Assembly: GCF_048892425.1 (NCBI RefSeq)
Contig: NZ_JBLZHU010000002.1
Coordinates: 434,001-498,000, forward strand
Direction: 5' to 3'
DNA: 64,000 nt
DNA from: Pacificispira sp002696645
GTDB lineage: Bacteria > Pseudomonadota > Alphaproteobacteria > UBA8366 > Aestuariispiraceae
A model generated the notes under the pieces. That model was given only the letters and a program-made list of their open reading frames with translations. It was not told the DNA's origin and did not search any database. Shown here one piece after another: positions 40,716 to 49,670 of this stretch. Numbering within the stretch: position 1 is the first letter of the stretch; every line of letters begins with the position of its first letter. Both the position numbers and the translations under genes were made by a program.

Positions 40716-43700
40716 TTGTTGAAGCCGGTTTTAAAATCTAGTTCTATCGGGTCGAATGCAAGCTGGTGGAGCGCAATGGCGTTGTCCATTGGAACCGCCG
40801 GACTTGTTGCCGTCTCAAGTTTAATTTTGTCTGGACTGTGGTTCTTCCGCAACCCGGAAGCATATTTCAGTGCAATTGATAGCGCGCCAACATATCCAGG
40901 TACAGCGGTCAGTCTGTTCGGCTTGTCGCTGGCTTTGCTTTTGCAGAATTTCCCCTTCAATCCGGGCTGGTATCGCGGTGGGGCGGTCTCTGCGTATCTG
41001 GGGCGGTGGCTTGCCGCGGGCCTGACAGTTCTTGCTCTGATCATATGTGTCTTGGCGCTGGGGCAGGACGTTTTCCGGCAGAATATTGGAAATGATCGCT
41101 TTTTTGTGTCTTCAATGACCACTGAAAATGTCCCCGTGATACAGCGCATGTCGCTGATCACGACGGCGTGCATCATTCTTCTGTGCGTCGCAGTGATTGC
41201 CACGTTTTTTGCGGGTCGCCTGTCTCTTATTATTCGTGGTGCGGTTAGTGTCTTTCTGGTTCCTGCGGGATTCAGTGGTGTCGCCGCCTGGATTTTCAGC
41301 ACTAATTCTGGGACGCGGCTGGATCAACATTCGGATGTTGGCGTTTTCACATCCGCTAGCCTGATCTTCCTTGGAATAGCGGTTCTGGGTAATGTTTACC
41401 TGGCATTGCGTGTCTCAGGCATGCAAAGCCGCATAATAGGCAATGCCGCCAGCGTTGTGATTGGCCTGATTTTGAGCCTGATCGCCTGGCAGTTGGCCAC
41501 GGAAAATCAGAAAGACGCTGAATCGCGAGAGTTACAGCTTGAAGCGAAAGCCGTTGCGGATGCGGTGTCCGGAATCGTGATTCGCCGCGCCAATGGGATT
41601 GAGCGTATGGCGGGTCGCTGGAACGCAAGCACCCCCCAGTTCGAAACCTTCTGGCGACGCGATGCTAGTGAATTGGTGCGGGATTTCCCAGGGATCCTGT
41701 CGATTGAACACACGGATCAGAATGGCATCATCAAGTGGATTGAACCCATTCGGGGAAATGCGGCGGCGATTGGTATGTCGGTATTTGAGTCACCCAGGGT
41801 TGGGGAGAGTTTCCGACACGCCATGCGCACTGGCAAGATGGCTTATTCAGGGTTCTTCAAACTGTTAACCGGAAATTTGGGATTTGTGGTTGTTGCTCCG
41901 CCCAATCGAAGCGTTCTTTTTTTCGGCCAGACTTTTGGCGTGTTTGACCTGCCGACATTGTTGACCGATGACCAGGAACTCCCATTTTCGGATGATCTGT
42001 CGATATTGCTGCAGGACAATACCGGAAAGGCATTTCATTTCGGCGCAGATCTAGAAGAAAGTGCGCCGCTGACAATTTCCATGCCGCTGGATCGGATTAA
42101 TCGGGATTGGCGTATCACGGTCGGTCATGCCGCCCGCAGTGGGTTGATGAGCTGGTTTCCGGAATTGATCCTATTGATCGGGCTGACCGCGACGGTGTTG
42201 GTGTATCGGATGAGTGTTCTTTCGGGCATCGCGGCACAACGACAGCAGGATGCAGAGGCCGCATTGGCAACCTCACAATCCTCTCTGCGTGCTCAAAAGC
42301 GAGCAGAGCAGCAAATGAGTATCGCCCTGGAATCCTTAAGCGAGGGTTTCATGCTGTATGACACGGATGATCGCCTGCAAGTGTTCAATTCTCGATACGC
42401 GGATTTTTATGCCCTGACCAAGCCCGCGTTAAAAATTGGCAATACATTTGAGGAAATCATTCGGTATGGCGCGCAACACGGCCAATATTCGAATATTGCC
42501 ACAGATCCCGCCTCTGTAGAGGCTTTTGTTCAGGAACGACTGGCGATGCACCAGAATCCCGGTGAGCCTGTTTTGCAGAATCTGGACGATGGTCGGTGGT
42601 TGCGTATTGAGGAGCGCCGCACACCCGATGGCGGAATTGTCGGTTTCCGTGTCGATGTCACTGAACTGGTGCAGCGGGAAAAAGAGCTGGAAAATGCGCT
42701 TGTGGCTCAGGCGCGCGCGGAAATGGTCCTGAAAACAGCTGTGGAATCGATTTCTGCAGGGTTTGTGATTTTCGACTCTGAAGATCGATTGGTGATGTGC
42801 AATACGCAATATCGAACCATGCATCCACTGGTTTCCGATAAATTTGTCCCTGGCGCCCGTTATGAAGATTTGTTGTGGGATGGTCTGGAAGCAGGCGTGT
42901 TCCAGATCGAACGAGAAGAGTGGGAAGATTTTATAAGAATGCGATTGGAAGCGCATAAATCTTCTCAAAGCTCCTTTATTCAGAAGAATGCAGACGGCAC
43001 CTACACGCGTGTTGAGGAGCGCGCGTTGGATGATGGGGGGGTGGTAGGCCTGCGTATTGATGTCACTGAGGTTGTTGAGCGCGAGACCCGAATGGCCCAG
43101 GCTTCCGCCCGCGTCGAAGAGGCCCAGACCTTGGCACGGCTGGGTGATTTCTCCTATTCCCTGGAACAGGGACGCTTCACCCATCTGTCCGACCAGGCCT
43201 GCGCCTTGTTTGGCCTTCAGTCGCTGGGTGAAAATGTCGTTGATTATGACACTCTGGCTAACTTGGTGAGTGAAAGGGATGCCCAGCGAATTCGCAATCG
43301 GGCGGCTTCCGCAACGGCGACGCTGGAAGATTATGCAGACGAATACAAGATCACATTGCCCAGCGGGGAATGGCGCCATGTTCAGGAACGTGGTCGCCTC
43401 GCATTTGACGAGGCGGGAACCTGTATCGGTTTTGATGGCACTTTTCAGGACATTACGGATCGGAAACAGGCTGAATTAGAGCTGCAGCGCATTGTTGCAG
43501 AACAAAAGCTCGCCCAGCAGCGCCTTGAACGGCAAAGTGCGGAACTGGTGTCGATGACGGAAGACATCGCAGTCGCCCGTGATCAGGCAGAGGCGGCAAC
43601 CCGGGCCAAGTCCGAGTTCCTGGCGGCGATGAGCCATGAAATCCGCACGCCGATGAATGGCATTCTGGGCATGACGGGCCTGTTGCTGGATACCGAAATG

Positions 43701-44843
43701 ACGGAAGAACAGCGCCGGTTTACCGAGATTGCCCGTCAATCCGCATCCGACTTGTTGATCATCCTGAACGACATTCTGGATTTCTCCAAGTTGGAGGCGA
43801 AGAAAATTGAGATCGAACAGGAAGCCTTCCGCTTAGGCGATGTCTTGCAAAGCGTCGTGCAATTGCTGCGCCCCCAGGCAGAGCAGAAATCAGTATCGCT
43901 GGTAACGCAGGGGGATTCTGATGCAATTCAGAACCTGTTAGGGGATGCCACCAGAATACGGCAGATATTGTTCAATCTGGTGGGTAATGCGATCAAATTC
44001 ACAAAGGAAGGTGAGGTGATTTTGCGTGTCGCGACCCAATCAGAAGGGACCGGAGACGCAGAAAGCATTCATATTCGATTTGAAGTCCAGGACAGCGGTG
44101 TGGGCATCAAGGAAGAAGCGCAAGGGCGCCTGTTTAACAGCTTTACGCAGGCGGACAGTTCCACGTCCCGGCAATATGGTGGCACCGGGCTTGGATTGGC
44201 GATCTGTAAGCAATTGGTTGAATTGATGGGCGGGCGGATTGGTTTTGACAGCCAGGAAGGCGTCGGTTCGACATTCTGGTTCGAATTGGAATGCAAGCCA
44301 GGCCCGGCATCTGTTCCGTTGGAGTCGGATTCCGTTCAGGTCATATCGGATGAAACCCGTCGCCTGCGTCTGTTGCTGGTGGAAGACAACCATGTCAACC
44401 AGATCGTTATCGGCACCATGTTACAGAAGCTGGGTCATCATGTAGATACCGTATCCAATGGAGCCGAAGCGCTGCATACCTTACGGCTGGTTCCCTATGA
44501 CTTGGTCTTCATGGATGTGCAAATGCCTGTTATGGATGGACCGACAGCAGCACAATGGATTCGGGCCAGCGATGAACGATGGGCCGATATCCCAATCGTG
44601 GCCTTGACGGCGAATGCGCTGGAAGGCCAACGGGAACATTATATTGATAGCGGTATGTCCGATTACGTATCCAAACCGGTCCAGATGGAGGAATTGGCGG
44701 CGGCAATCCAGCGCCAGACAGGGGCGTCAGCGGCTATTGTCGCAAAGGACACGGATAGTCAGGACACACAAGAGACACTTAGCGCCGATGCTCAGGCGGC
44801 TCTGTCCGATCTACTTTCCTCAATCAAAGGGCTGGGCGATTAG
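40716..44843 (+). CDS. Hybrid sensor histidine kinase: multi-helix N-terminus, CHASE, three PAS, kinase, receiver
   Basis: A 1375-residue membrane kinase. Seven or so helices fill residues 1-270. A CHASE-like sensor (FPGILSIEHTDQNGIIKWIEP) follows and another helix lies at about 480-500. Two related PAS units (near 540-650 and 670-780, both with FVIF/FMLYD...RL..CN or FNS motifs) precede a third PAS (about 800-900). The kinase has His974 in AAMSHEIRTPMNG and GTGLGLAICKQL in the ATPase domain. The receiver carries Asp1267 in VFMDVQMPVMDG. No Hpt domain is visible, so phosphotransfer probably uses a separate partner. TTG 40716 or ATG 40776 may be the start; the latter has GGAG close by. Confidence 0.9.
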   Translation: MLKPVLKSSSIGSNASWWSAMALSIGTAGLVAVSSLILSGLWFFRNPEAYFSAIDSAPTYPGTAVSLFGLSLALLLQNFPFNPGWYRGGAVSAYLGRWLAAGLTVLALIICVLALGQDVFRQNIGNDRFFVSSMTTENVPVIQRMSLITTACIILLCVAVIATFFAGRLSLIIRGAVSVFLVPAGFSGVAAWIFSTNSGTRLDQHSDVGVFTSASLIFLGIAVLGNVYLALRVSGMQSRIIGNAASVVIGLILSLIAWQLATENQKDAESRELQLEAKAVADAVSGIVIRRANGIERMAGRWNASTPQFETFWRRDASELVRDFPGILSIEHTDQNGIIKWIEPIRGNAAAIGMSVFESPRVGESFRHAMRTGKMAYSGFFKLLTGNLGFVVVAPPNRSVLFFGQTFGVFDLPTLLTDDQELPFSDDLSILLQDNTGKAFHFGADLEESAPLTISMPLDRINRDWRITVGHAARSGLMSWFPELILLIGLTATVLVYRMSVLSGIAAQRQQDAEAALATSQSSLRAQKRAEQQMSIALESLSEGFMLYDTDDRLQVFNSRYADFYALTKPALKIGNTFEEIIRYGAQHGQYSNIATDPASVEAFVQERLAMHQNPGEPVLQNLDDGRWLRIEERRTPDGGIVGFRVDVTELVQREKELENALVAQARAEMVLKTAVESISAGFVIFDSEDRLVMCNTQYRTMHPLVSDKFVPGARYEDLLWDGLEAGVFQIEREEWEDFIRMRLEAHKSSQSSFIQKNADGTYTRVEERALDDGGVVGLRIDVTEVVERETRMAQASARVEEAQTLARLGDFSYSLEQGRFTHLSDQACALFGLQSLGENVVDYDTLANLVSERDAQRIRNRAASATATLEDYADEYKITLPSGEWRHVQERGRLAFDEAGTCIGFDGTFQDITDRKQAELELQRIVAEQKLAQQRLERQSAELVSMTEDIAVARDQAEAATRAKSEFLAAMSHEIRTPMNGILGMTGLLLDTEMTEEQRRFTEIARQSASDLLIILNDILDFSKLEAKKIEIEQEAFRLGDVLQSVVQLLRPQAEQKSVSLVTQGDSDAIQNLLGDATRIRQILFNLVGNAIKFTKEGEVILRVATQSEGTGDAESIHIRFEVQDSGVGIKEEAQGRLFNSFTQADSSTSRQYGGTGLGLAICKQLVELMGGRIGFDSQEGVGSTFWFELECKPGPASVPLESDSVQVISDETRRLRLLLVEDNHVNQIVIGTMLQKLGHHVDTVSNGAEALHTLRLVPYDLVFMDVQMPVMDGPTAAQWIRASDERWADIPIVALTANALEGQREHYIDSGMSDYVSKPVQMEELAAAIQRQTGASAAIVAKDTDSQDTQETLSADAQAALSDLLSSIKGLGD

Positions 44844-44849
44844 GCTTCC

Positions 44850-45239
44850 TTACTGTGGGGGCGGGTCAAAGACTCCGTCAAAAGCACTGATGTAGAAGCC
44901 CAAATATCCCTGGATGGATGTCATGCCCTGGATTGGATTTTCATAACTCCAGGCGATGGGATCAATACCCTGACCATCGGCCAACGTTGCCTTCCAATGG
45001 GTCGCATCCCCTTTATAGGGACAATGCGTCACCTTTGATGCTTGTTCCAGCAGGTCCTTTGGAAGGGTTGATTTCGGGATGTAATAGGTGGGTGGATACC
45101 GCCCCTCCCGCAGGATCAGGGCATCGGCGGTTTCAGCCAGTTTCGTTCCTTTGGCGGAAAGCGTCACGCGACCGGGCGCGCGCTCCACTGTGATGGGATG
45201 GTCCGGCGTTCCGGCCTGTTCCAGGATGTCTTGGGGCAT
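44850..45239 (-). CDS. DUF427 domain protein
   Basis: A 129-residue protein with YPPTYYIPKSTL and HCPYKGDATHWKAT, the hallmarks of DUF427, a small beta-rich family of unknown biochemical role. Twelve bases separate it from fghA upstream, and GAGGAG precedes the ATG, so the two are probably one transcript. A link to formaldehyde handling is suggested only by this position. Confidence 0.87.
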   Translation of the reverse strand: MPQDILEQAGTPDHPITVERAPGRVTLSAKGTKLAETADALILREGRYPPTYYIPKSTLPKDLLEQASKVTHCPYKGDATHWKATLADGQGIDPIAWSYENPIQGMTSIQGYLGFYISAFDGVFDPPPQ

Positions 45240-45251
45240 TCCGCATTCTCC

Positions 45252-46094
45252 TCAGGCCGAAAGGCGTTTCGCGTGCCAGGCGATGTGGTCGCCGATGAAG
45301 CTGGCAACGAAGTAATAGCTGTGATCGTAACCTGGCTGCAGGCGAAGCTCCAAGGGTACATTCGCATCCCGGCAGGCCTCTATCAGAAGCTGGGGCCGCA
45401 GCTGGTTTTCCAGGAAATTATCAGCATCCCCCTGATCTACCAATATGTCACCGGACCAGCCCTGTTGGGCGATCAACGCACAGGCGTCATGGGCCGCCCA
45501 GGTGGCGCGATCATCCCCCAGATATCGCCCAAGTGCCTTCTCGCCCCAGGGAACCTGGCTGGGGGCGACAATGGGGGAAAAGGCGGAAACACTGCTGTAC
45601 TGATCCGGATTTCTGAGGGCCAGGGTCAATGCCCCATGGCCCCCCATGGAATGACCGGAAATGCCGCGCGCCGAAACCGGATTGCTGAGATGTGGCTCAA
45701 TCACTGTGGGAAGCTCGCCGACCACATAGTCATACATATGATAGTGTTTCGACCAGGGTTGCTGGGTCGCATTGACGTAAAATCCGGCACCCTTGCCGAA
45801 ATCATACTCGTCCGCAGCATCCGGTACGGTATCTCCGCGCGGACTGGTATCAGGACAGACGATGACGATGTTATGGGCGGCGGCATAGCGCTGCGCGCCC
45901 GCCTTGGTCACAAAATTCTCCCAATTGCAGGTCAGACCCGACAACCAGTACAGAACAGGGCGCGGGGCATCGCTGCTTTTTGCCGGTTCAAATACGGCAA
46001 ATTCCATCCGCGTCCCGGTCGCCTTACTGTCATGCGCGTAAACAGATTGAGTTCCACCAAAGCATTTCCATTGATTAAGCGTCTCTAAGGGCAT
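45252..46094 (-). CDS. fghA: S-formylglutathione hydrolase
   Basis: A 280-residue esterase-D-type alpha/beta hydrolase that converts S-formylglutathione to formate and glutathione. The nucleophile elbow is GHSMGGHGAL; the Asp lies in DQGDADNFLENQL and the His in GYDHSYYF. WLSGLTCNWENFVTKAGAQR is a strong family marker. With AdhC, encoded about 2.4 kb further along the same strand, it completes the glutathione-dependent formaldehyde oxidation route. It is co-oriented with, and just before, the DUF427 gene. Confidence 0.94.
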   Translation of the reverse strand: MPLETLNQWKCFGGTQSVYAHDSKATGTRMEFAVFEPAKSSDAPRPVLYWLSGLTCNWENFVTKAGAQRYAAAHNIVIVCPDTSPRGDTVPDAADEYDFGKGAGFYVNATQQPWSKHYHMYDYVVGELPTVIEPHLSNPVSARGISGHSMGGHGALTLALRNPDQYSSVSAFSPIVAPSQVPWGEKALGRYLGDDRATWAAHDACALIAQQGWSGDILVDQGDADNFLENQLRPQLLIEACRDANVPLELRLQPGYDHSYYFVASFIGDHIAWHAKRLSA

Positions 46095-46228
46095 CGTTTT
46101 CCTGACTGGCTGAGATTGTTTGTATCGCTGTCTAGAATGTGGCCGGGCCGAACCAAATCTGCAAGGCCAAGCCGGTTTTCTGTTCCCATATTCGCTTTTT
46201 TAGCGCGAATTACTTAACCAATGTATTT

Positions 46229-46244
46229 TGGCACAAACTTTGCT
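46229..46244 (+). promoter_or_regulatory. Consensus sigma54 (-24/-12) promoter
   Basis: TGGCAC (46229-46234), five bases, then TTGCT (46240-46244). The GG and GC doublets are ten bases apart, as required for RpoN binding. The element ends 35 bases before the ATG of the unknown gene at 46280. An imperfect symmetrical segment, ATTCGC (46190-46195) and GCGAAT (46205-46210), lies upstream and could be part of an activator site. Confidence 0.75.
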
Positions 46245-46279
46245 GATCCATTGCGGGTTATCATGAGGGAGTAAAGTCA

Positions 46280-47098
46280 ATGGATATAGATTTCAGTGCC
46301 AAGATGTATTCTGATCCGACAATGCGGCCGCATTTAAAAAAGCTGTATGACTCGCAATATGCAGCATTCTATGAACGTATTGATGCAATGCCTGAGACAC
46401 CAACGACGGTGTCAATGACAATGCCCGATGGGCAGTCGGTCGAGTTACATGAGTTAAGTGCCGAACAATACCGTGCCGCCGTCCCCAGTTTTGACAAATG
46501 GCTGGAACTGCAAAGCAGGATAATGTCAGACACAGGTGACATCCCAGGCAGTCTGCAAAGTGTCGAACGGGCGCGACAGCATGTGCAAAATCTGGAGCAG
46601 AATGATCCTGGCTCGCCTTCCGGCGTTCGGACGGTATTCGCAACAGGATCTGAAATTCTGGGTTACATCAATATGGATGGCAGTGTGGCGACTCATGCCG
46701 GCGGCAGTGTCCTGCAAGATATTGCGAAAAAAGCCGATGCGATGGGCCTGAGCGGAGAGGCGAAAATTGCCTACCTTCAGGATGAAGGGAAAAAAGCTCT
46801 GTCGGCGCGATATGGAAACCTGCAGGTTTCCAATTACAACACGTCAAATATGCTAAATAAAACCGAATTTGCGAATCGATGGTATCCGCATCATGATACT
46901 TATGAGAGTTATCAAAGCGCGTTGGCGAGTGCGAGAGCGCATCTGGAAGAAACGGAGCAGCTGTATCAGCAACAAATGGAGCGTCGAAATGCGATGCAGG
47001 CTTTCCTGCTGCAAAGCATAGAGGACTCGCAATCCAGCCCGATGATTCAGGCGGAGGACGAAAACCCCCTGATGGCCCTATCTCAATCGACCACTTAG
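46280..47098 (+). CDS. Uncharacterised protein under a sigma54-type promoter
   Basis: A 272-residue soluble protein, not recognised. It has no signal peptide or membrane segment. The first third is mixed polar sequence (MDIDFSAKMYSDPTMRPHL), the middle holds GSEILGYINMDGSVATHAGG, and residues 205-255 look like a long amphipathic helix rich in Glu, Gln and Ala (SARAHLEETEQLYQQQMERR), suitable for a coiled coil. No cysteine is present. GAGGGAG precedes the ATG. The gene is convergent with the next gene, three bases apart. Sigma54 genes in this class of bacteria often serve nitrogen use, motility or surface structures, but nothing here decides between them. Confidence 0.75.
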   Translation: MDIDFSAKMYSDPTMRPHLKKLYDSQYAAFYERIDAMPETPTTVSMTMPDGQSVELHELSAEQYRAAVPSFDKWLELQSRIMSDTGDIPGSLQSVERARQHVQNLEQNDPGSPSGVRTVFATGSEILGYINMDGSVATHAGGSVLQDIAKKADAMGLSGEAKIAYLQDEGKKALSARYGNLQVSNYNTSNMLNKTEFANRWYPHHDTYESYQSALASARAHLEETEQLYQQQMERRNAMQAFLLQSIEDSQSSPMIQAEDENPLMALSQSTT

Positions 47099-47101
47099 GG
47101 G

Positions 47102-47506
47102 TTAACGTATGAATTGATTGATAGTGCTGGCGGCGGCGGGAGGCAGTGCTTCTTCCGCCAAAGCCGCATCGATCGCCGCCGACAATCGGTCTTCTGCAGA
47201 TTTGCAAAGTTCTTGAGCAGCAGAATCAGGATCGCCCGATAGACTGGCGCGCAGGTTCGACCAGAGGGTCTCAATCACCTCTATTTCCCCCTGCGTATTT
47301 TCCGCAGGGGGCTGCGCATCAAGATCACGCACCTGATCGCATAATTGCTCTGCAAGTGTCGTTCTGGCCTTTGACTTGGCGCGCATATCAGCTGCGTCGC
47401 TGACCCCCTCCATGTCAGCGGCCCACGACCAGGCTCTAGCACTATCTCTGGCCGCTTTTATCACATCATTGATCGCAGCAATTTCCGGCGGGATTAGTAG
47501 AGACAT
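47102..47506 (-). CDS. Small uncharacterised helical protein
   Basis: A 134-residue protein, not recognised. It is Ala-, Glu- and Asp-rich and predicted to be mostly helical (AAINDVIKAARDSARAWSWA, AQELCKSAEDRLSAAIDAAL). It has no export signal. GAGGAAA lies at good distance from ATG 47506; an in-frame ATG at 47527 overlaps the end of the preceding gene. It is the last of the adhC-lipid kinase run, 17 bases after the kinase gene. Confidence 0.65.
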   Translation of the reverse strand: MSLLIPPEIAAINDVIKAARDSARAWSWAADMEGVSDAADMRAKSKARTTLAEQLCDQVRDLDAQPPAENTQGEIEVIETLWSNLRASLSGDPDSAAQELCKSAEDRLSAAIDAALAEEALPPAAASTINQFIR

Positions 47507-47523
47507 TTGATTTCCTCGCGGTA

Positions 47524-48453
47524 TCAATTGGACCGTTCGGCAGGGGCAAAGATTGTCAGACTTTGAGGGCGAATTGTAATGTTAATCGGCGTATGCGCCA
47601 CGATCTCTCCATCAACGTTTACTTTTTTGGCGCGCCCGGATGCGGTTTCAATCGTAACTTTCCGGGCGGTACCAGTATGGGCACCGTCCCCGTCTTTCAA
47701 GGTGCCACGCCACAGGCCAGGCAGAAACCACAGCCAATGTAGGGCATTGCGCGGTGCTACATAATATAGGTGCAGCATGCCATCGTTCAATTGCGCCTGT
47801 TCGTCCAGGGTCAGCCCGCCGCCATAGTGACGCCCGCATCCGACAGCCAATAATGAGCATCGCGCGCGTCGGCTCTTGCCATCCGTTGAGATCTTCAGTT
47901 TCAGGGGGCGATGCTTGTGCCATGCTTCGGCCCAGCGAATGGGGTAGGCGAACCGGCCCAGCAGTTTCTTGGCACGATCTTCGTGCAGACTGGCGATTTC
48001 AACACTGATCCCAAGGCTTGCGACATTCAGGAAGGGGCGGTCCGCAACCAGTCCGGTATCAACAGACAGGCGGTGCCCTTCGGATATGACCTTCGCGGCA
48101 GCTTGCGGCGTGGTTGGAATGCCGGCCCCACGGGCAAAGTCATTCGCGGTGCCCAGCGGCAGGATACCAATCGTTTCGCGCCGTTCCAGCAAGGCGGGCA
48201 GCAGCCCGCTGACCGTCCCATCGCCTCCACCGACCAGGATGGCGTCGGTTTCGGGCAGGTTGGCAATATCGTCCAGGGCCTGTTCACAGGACGACATCCA
48301 ATGAACGGTGACGTCAATTCCAGCCTGTTCCAAAGCCTCAATGAACGTTTCGGCCATTTCCTGAGCGGCGCGCGCATTCGGATTGATGAAACAATCCACC
48401 TTGGTCGGGGGATGACCTCCGGATGTGGATTCAGGGGGGGCGGATTGAGACAC
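47524..48453 (-). CDS. Diacylglycerol kinase-like lipid kinase
   Basis: A 309-residue DAGK-catalytic-domain protein related to YegS and DgkB. The nucleotide-binding motif GGGDGTVSGLLPAL and GILPLGTANDFARG are intact. The C-terminal beta-rich domain contains NVASLGISVEIA and KVNVDGEIV. Such enzymes phosphorylate diacylglycerol, sphingoid or isoprenoid-like lipids; the substrate here is not decided. It follows adhC by 22 bases on the same strand. Confidence 0.88.
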   Translation of the reverse strand: MSQSAPPESTSGGHPPTKVDCFINPNARAAQEMAETFIEALEQAGIDVTVHWMSSCEQALDDIANLPETDAILVGGGDGTVSGLLPALLERRETIGILPLGTANDFARGAGIPTTPQAAAKVISEGHRLSVDTGLVADRPFLNVASLGISVEIASLHEDRAKKLLGRFAYPIRWAEAWHKHRPLKLKISTDGKSRRARCSLLAVGCGRHYGGGLTLDEQAQLNDGMLHLYYVAPRNALHWLWFLPGLWRGTLKDGDGAHTGTARKVTIETASGRAKKVNVDGEIVAHTPINITIRPQSLTIFAPAERSN

Positions 48454-48475
48454 CTAGTGAATCCGCCCCTGCCTA

Positions 48476-49588
48476 TCAGTCAAAGACAACAACAGATCGG
48501 ATGCTGTCACCACTGTGCATCAGGTCAAAAGCCTTGTTGATATCGTTTAAGGGCATGGTGTGGGTGATCATCGGGTCGATGTCGATTTTGCCATCCATGT
48601 ACCAGTCGACGATTTTGGGCACATCTGTGCGACCCCGGGCGCCGCCAAAGGCCGTGCCGCGCCAGGATCTGCCCGTCACCAGTTGGAAGGGACGGGTGGA
48701 GATTTCCTGACCCGCACCGGCAACGCCAATGATGATGCTTTCGCCCCAGCCTTTGTGACAGCATTCCAGGGCCTGGCGCATTGTGTCGGTGCGCCCGATG
48801 CATTCGAAACTGTAATCCGCGCCGCCCTTGGTCAGATCCACCAGATAGGGGACCAGATCGCCTTCGACCTCTTTCGGATTAACGAAATGGGTCATGCCAA
48901 ACCGTTCTGCCATTTCCTTTTTCGCAGGGTTCAAATCAACCCCGACAATCATATTTGCGCCCGCCAGTCGGGCACCCTGAATGACATTCAGGCCGATCCC
49001 GCCCAGTCCAAAGACCACGACATTTGAGCCGATCTCAACCTTTGCCGTGTTGATAACCGCACCAATCCCCGTCGTCACGCCACAGCCGATGTAGCAAATC
49101 TTATCAAACGGGGCGTCTTCCCGCACTTTTGCCAGGGCGATTTCCGGCACAACCGTGTGATTGGCGAAGGTCGAAGTGCCCATATAATGCAGGATCGGCT
49201 CGCCATTCAGAGAGAAGCGAGAAGAGCCATCAGGCATCAGGCCCTGACCCTGGGTGGTGCGGATCGCCTGACACAGATTTGTCTTTGGGTTCAGGCAGTA
49301 TTCGCAGACACGGCATTCCGGCGTGTACAGGGGGATAACATGATCGCCCTTCTTCAGGGTGGTCACACCCGGTCCGACATCGACCACGATACCAGCCCCT
49401 TCATGGCCCAGAATCGCTGGAAATGCGCCTTCAGGGTCGTCCCCGCTGCGGGTGAATTCGTCCGTGTGGCAAACGCCGGTCGCCTTGATTTCCACCAATA
49501 CCTCGCCTGCACGCGGTCCTTCCAGATCGACCTCTTCAATGCTCAGTGGTTTTCCAGCCTGAAAGGCAACAGCGGCACGGGTTTTCAT
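48476..49588 (-). CDS. adhC: S-(hydroxymethyl)glutathione dehydrogenase / class III alcohol dehydrogenase
   Basis: A 370-residue zinc enzyme that oxidises S-hydroxymethylglutathione to S-formylglutathione with NAD. Catalytic zinc ligands are Cys in GVCHTDEF, His in GHEGAGIV and Cys in IGCGVTTGIG; the structural zinc is held by the four Cys of CRVCEYCLNPKTNLC. The NAD fold has VFGLGGIGLNVIQGA. ATG 49588 matches the family start MKTRAAVAF. With fghA it forms the formaldehyde detoxification pathway, although the two genes sit 2.4 kb apart. Enzymes of this class may also reduce S-nitrosoglutathione. Confidence 0.96.
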   Translation of the reverse strand: MKTRAAVAFQAGKPLSIEEVDLEGPRAGEVLVEIKATGVCHTDEFTRSGDDPEGAFPAILGHEGAGIVVDVGPGVTTLKKGDHVIPLYTPECRVCEYCLNPKTNLCQAIRTTQGQGLMPDGSSRFSLNGEPILHYMGTSTFANHTVVPEIALAKVREDAPFDKICYIGCGVTTGIGAVINTAKVEIGSNVVVFGLGGIGLNVIQGARLAGANMIVGVDLNPAKKEMAERFGMTHFVNPKEVEGDLVPYLVDLTKGGADYSFECIGRTDTMRQALECCHKGWGESIIIGVAGAGQEISTRPFQLVTGRSWRGTAFGGARGRTDVPKIVDWYMDGKIDIDPMITHTMPLNDINKAFDLMHSGDSIRSVVVFD

Positions 49589-49670
49589 TGGTGGTTTCTC
49601 CCTAAACTTGGAACAATTTTTCGGGCCAGAGACTGCCAGCCCTCTTCCGGTGGTGCAAGTATCTATGTCC

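Noticed and set aside
45198..46088. 296-codon open frame on the + strand
   Set aside because: It is antisense to fghA, which has a full catalytic triad and a family-typical length.
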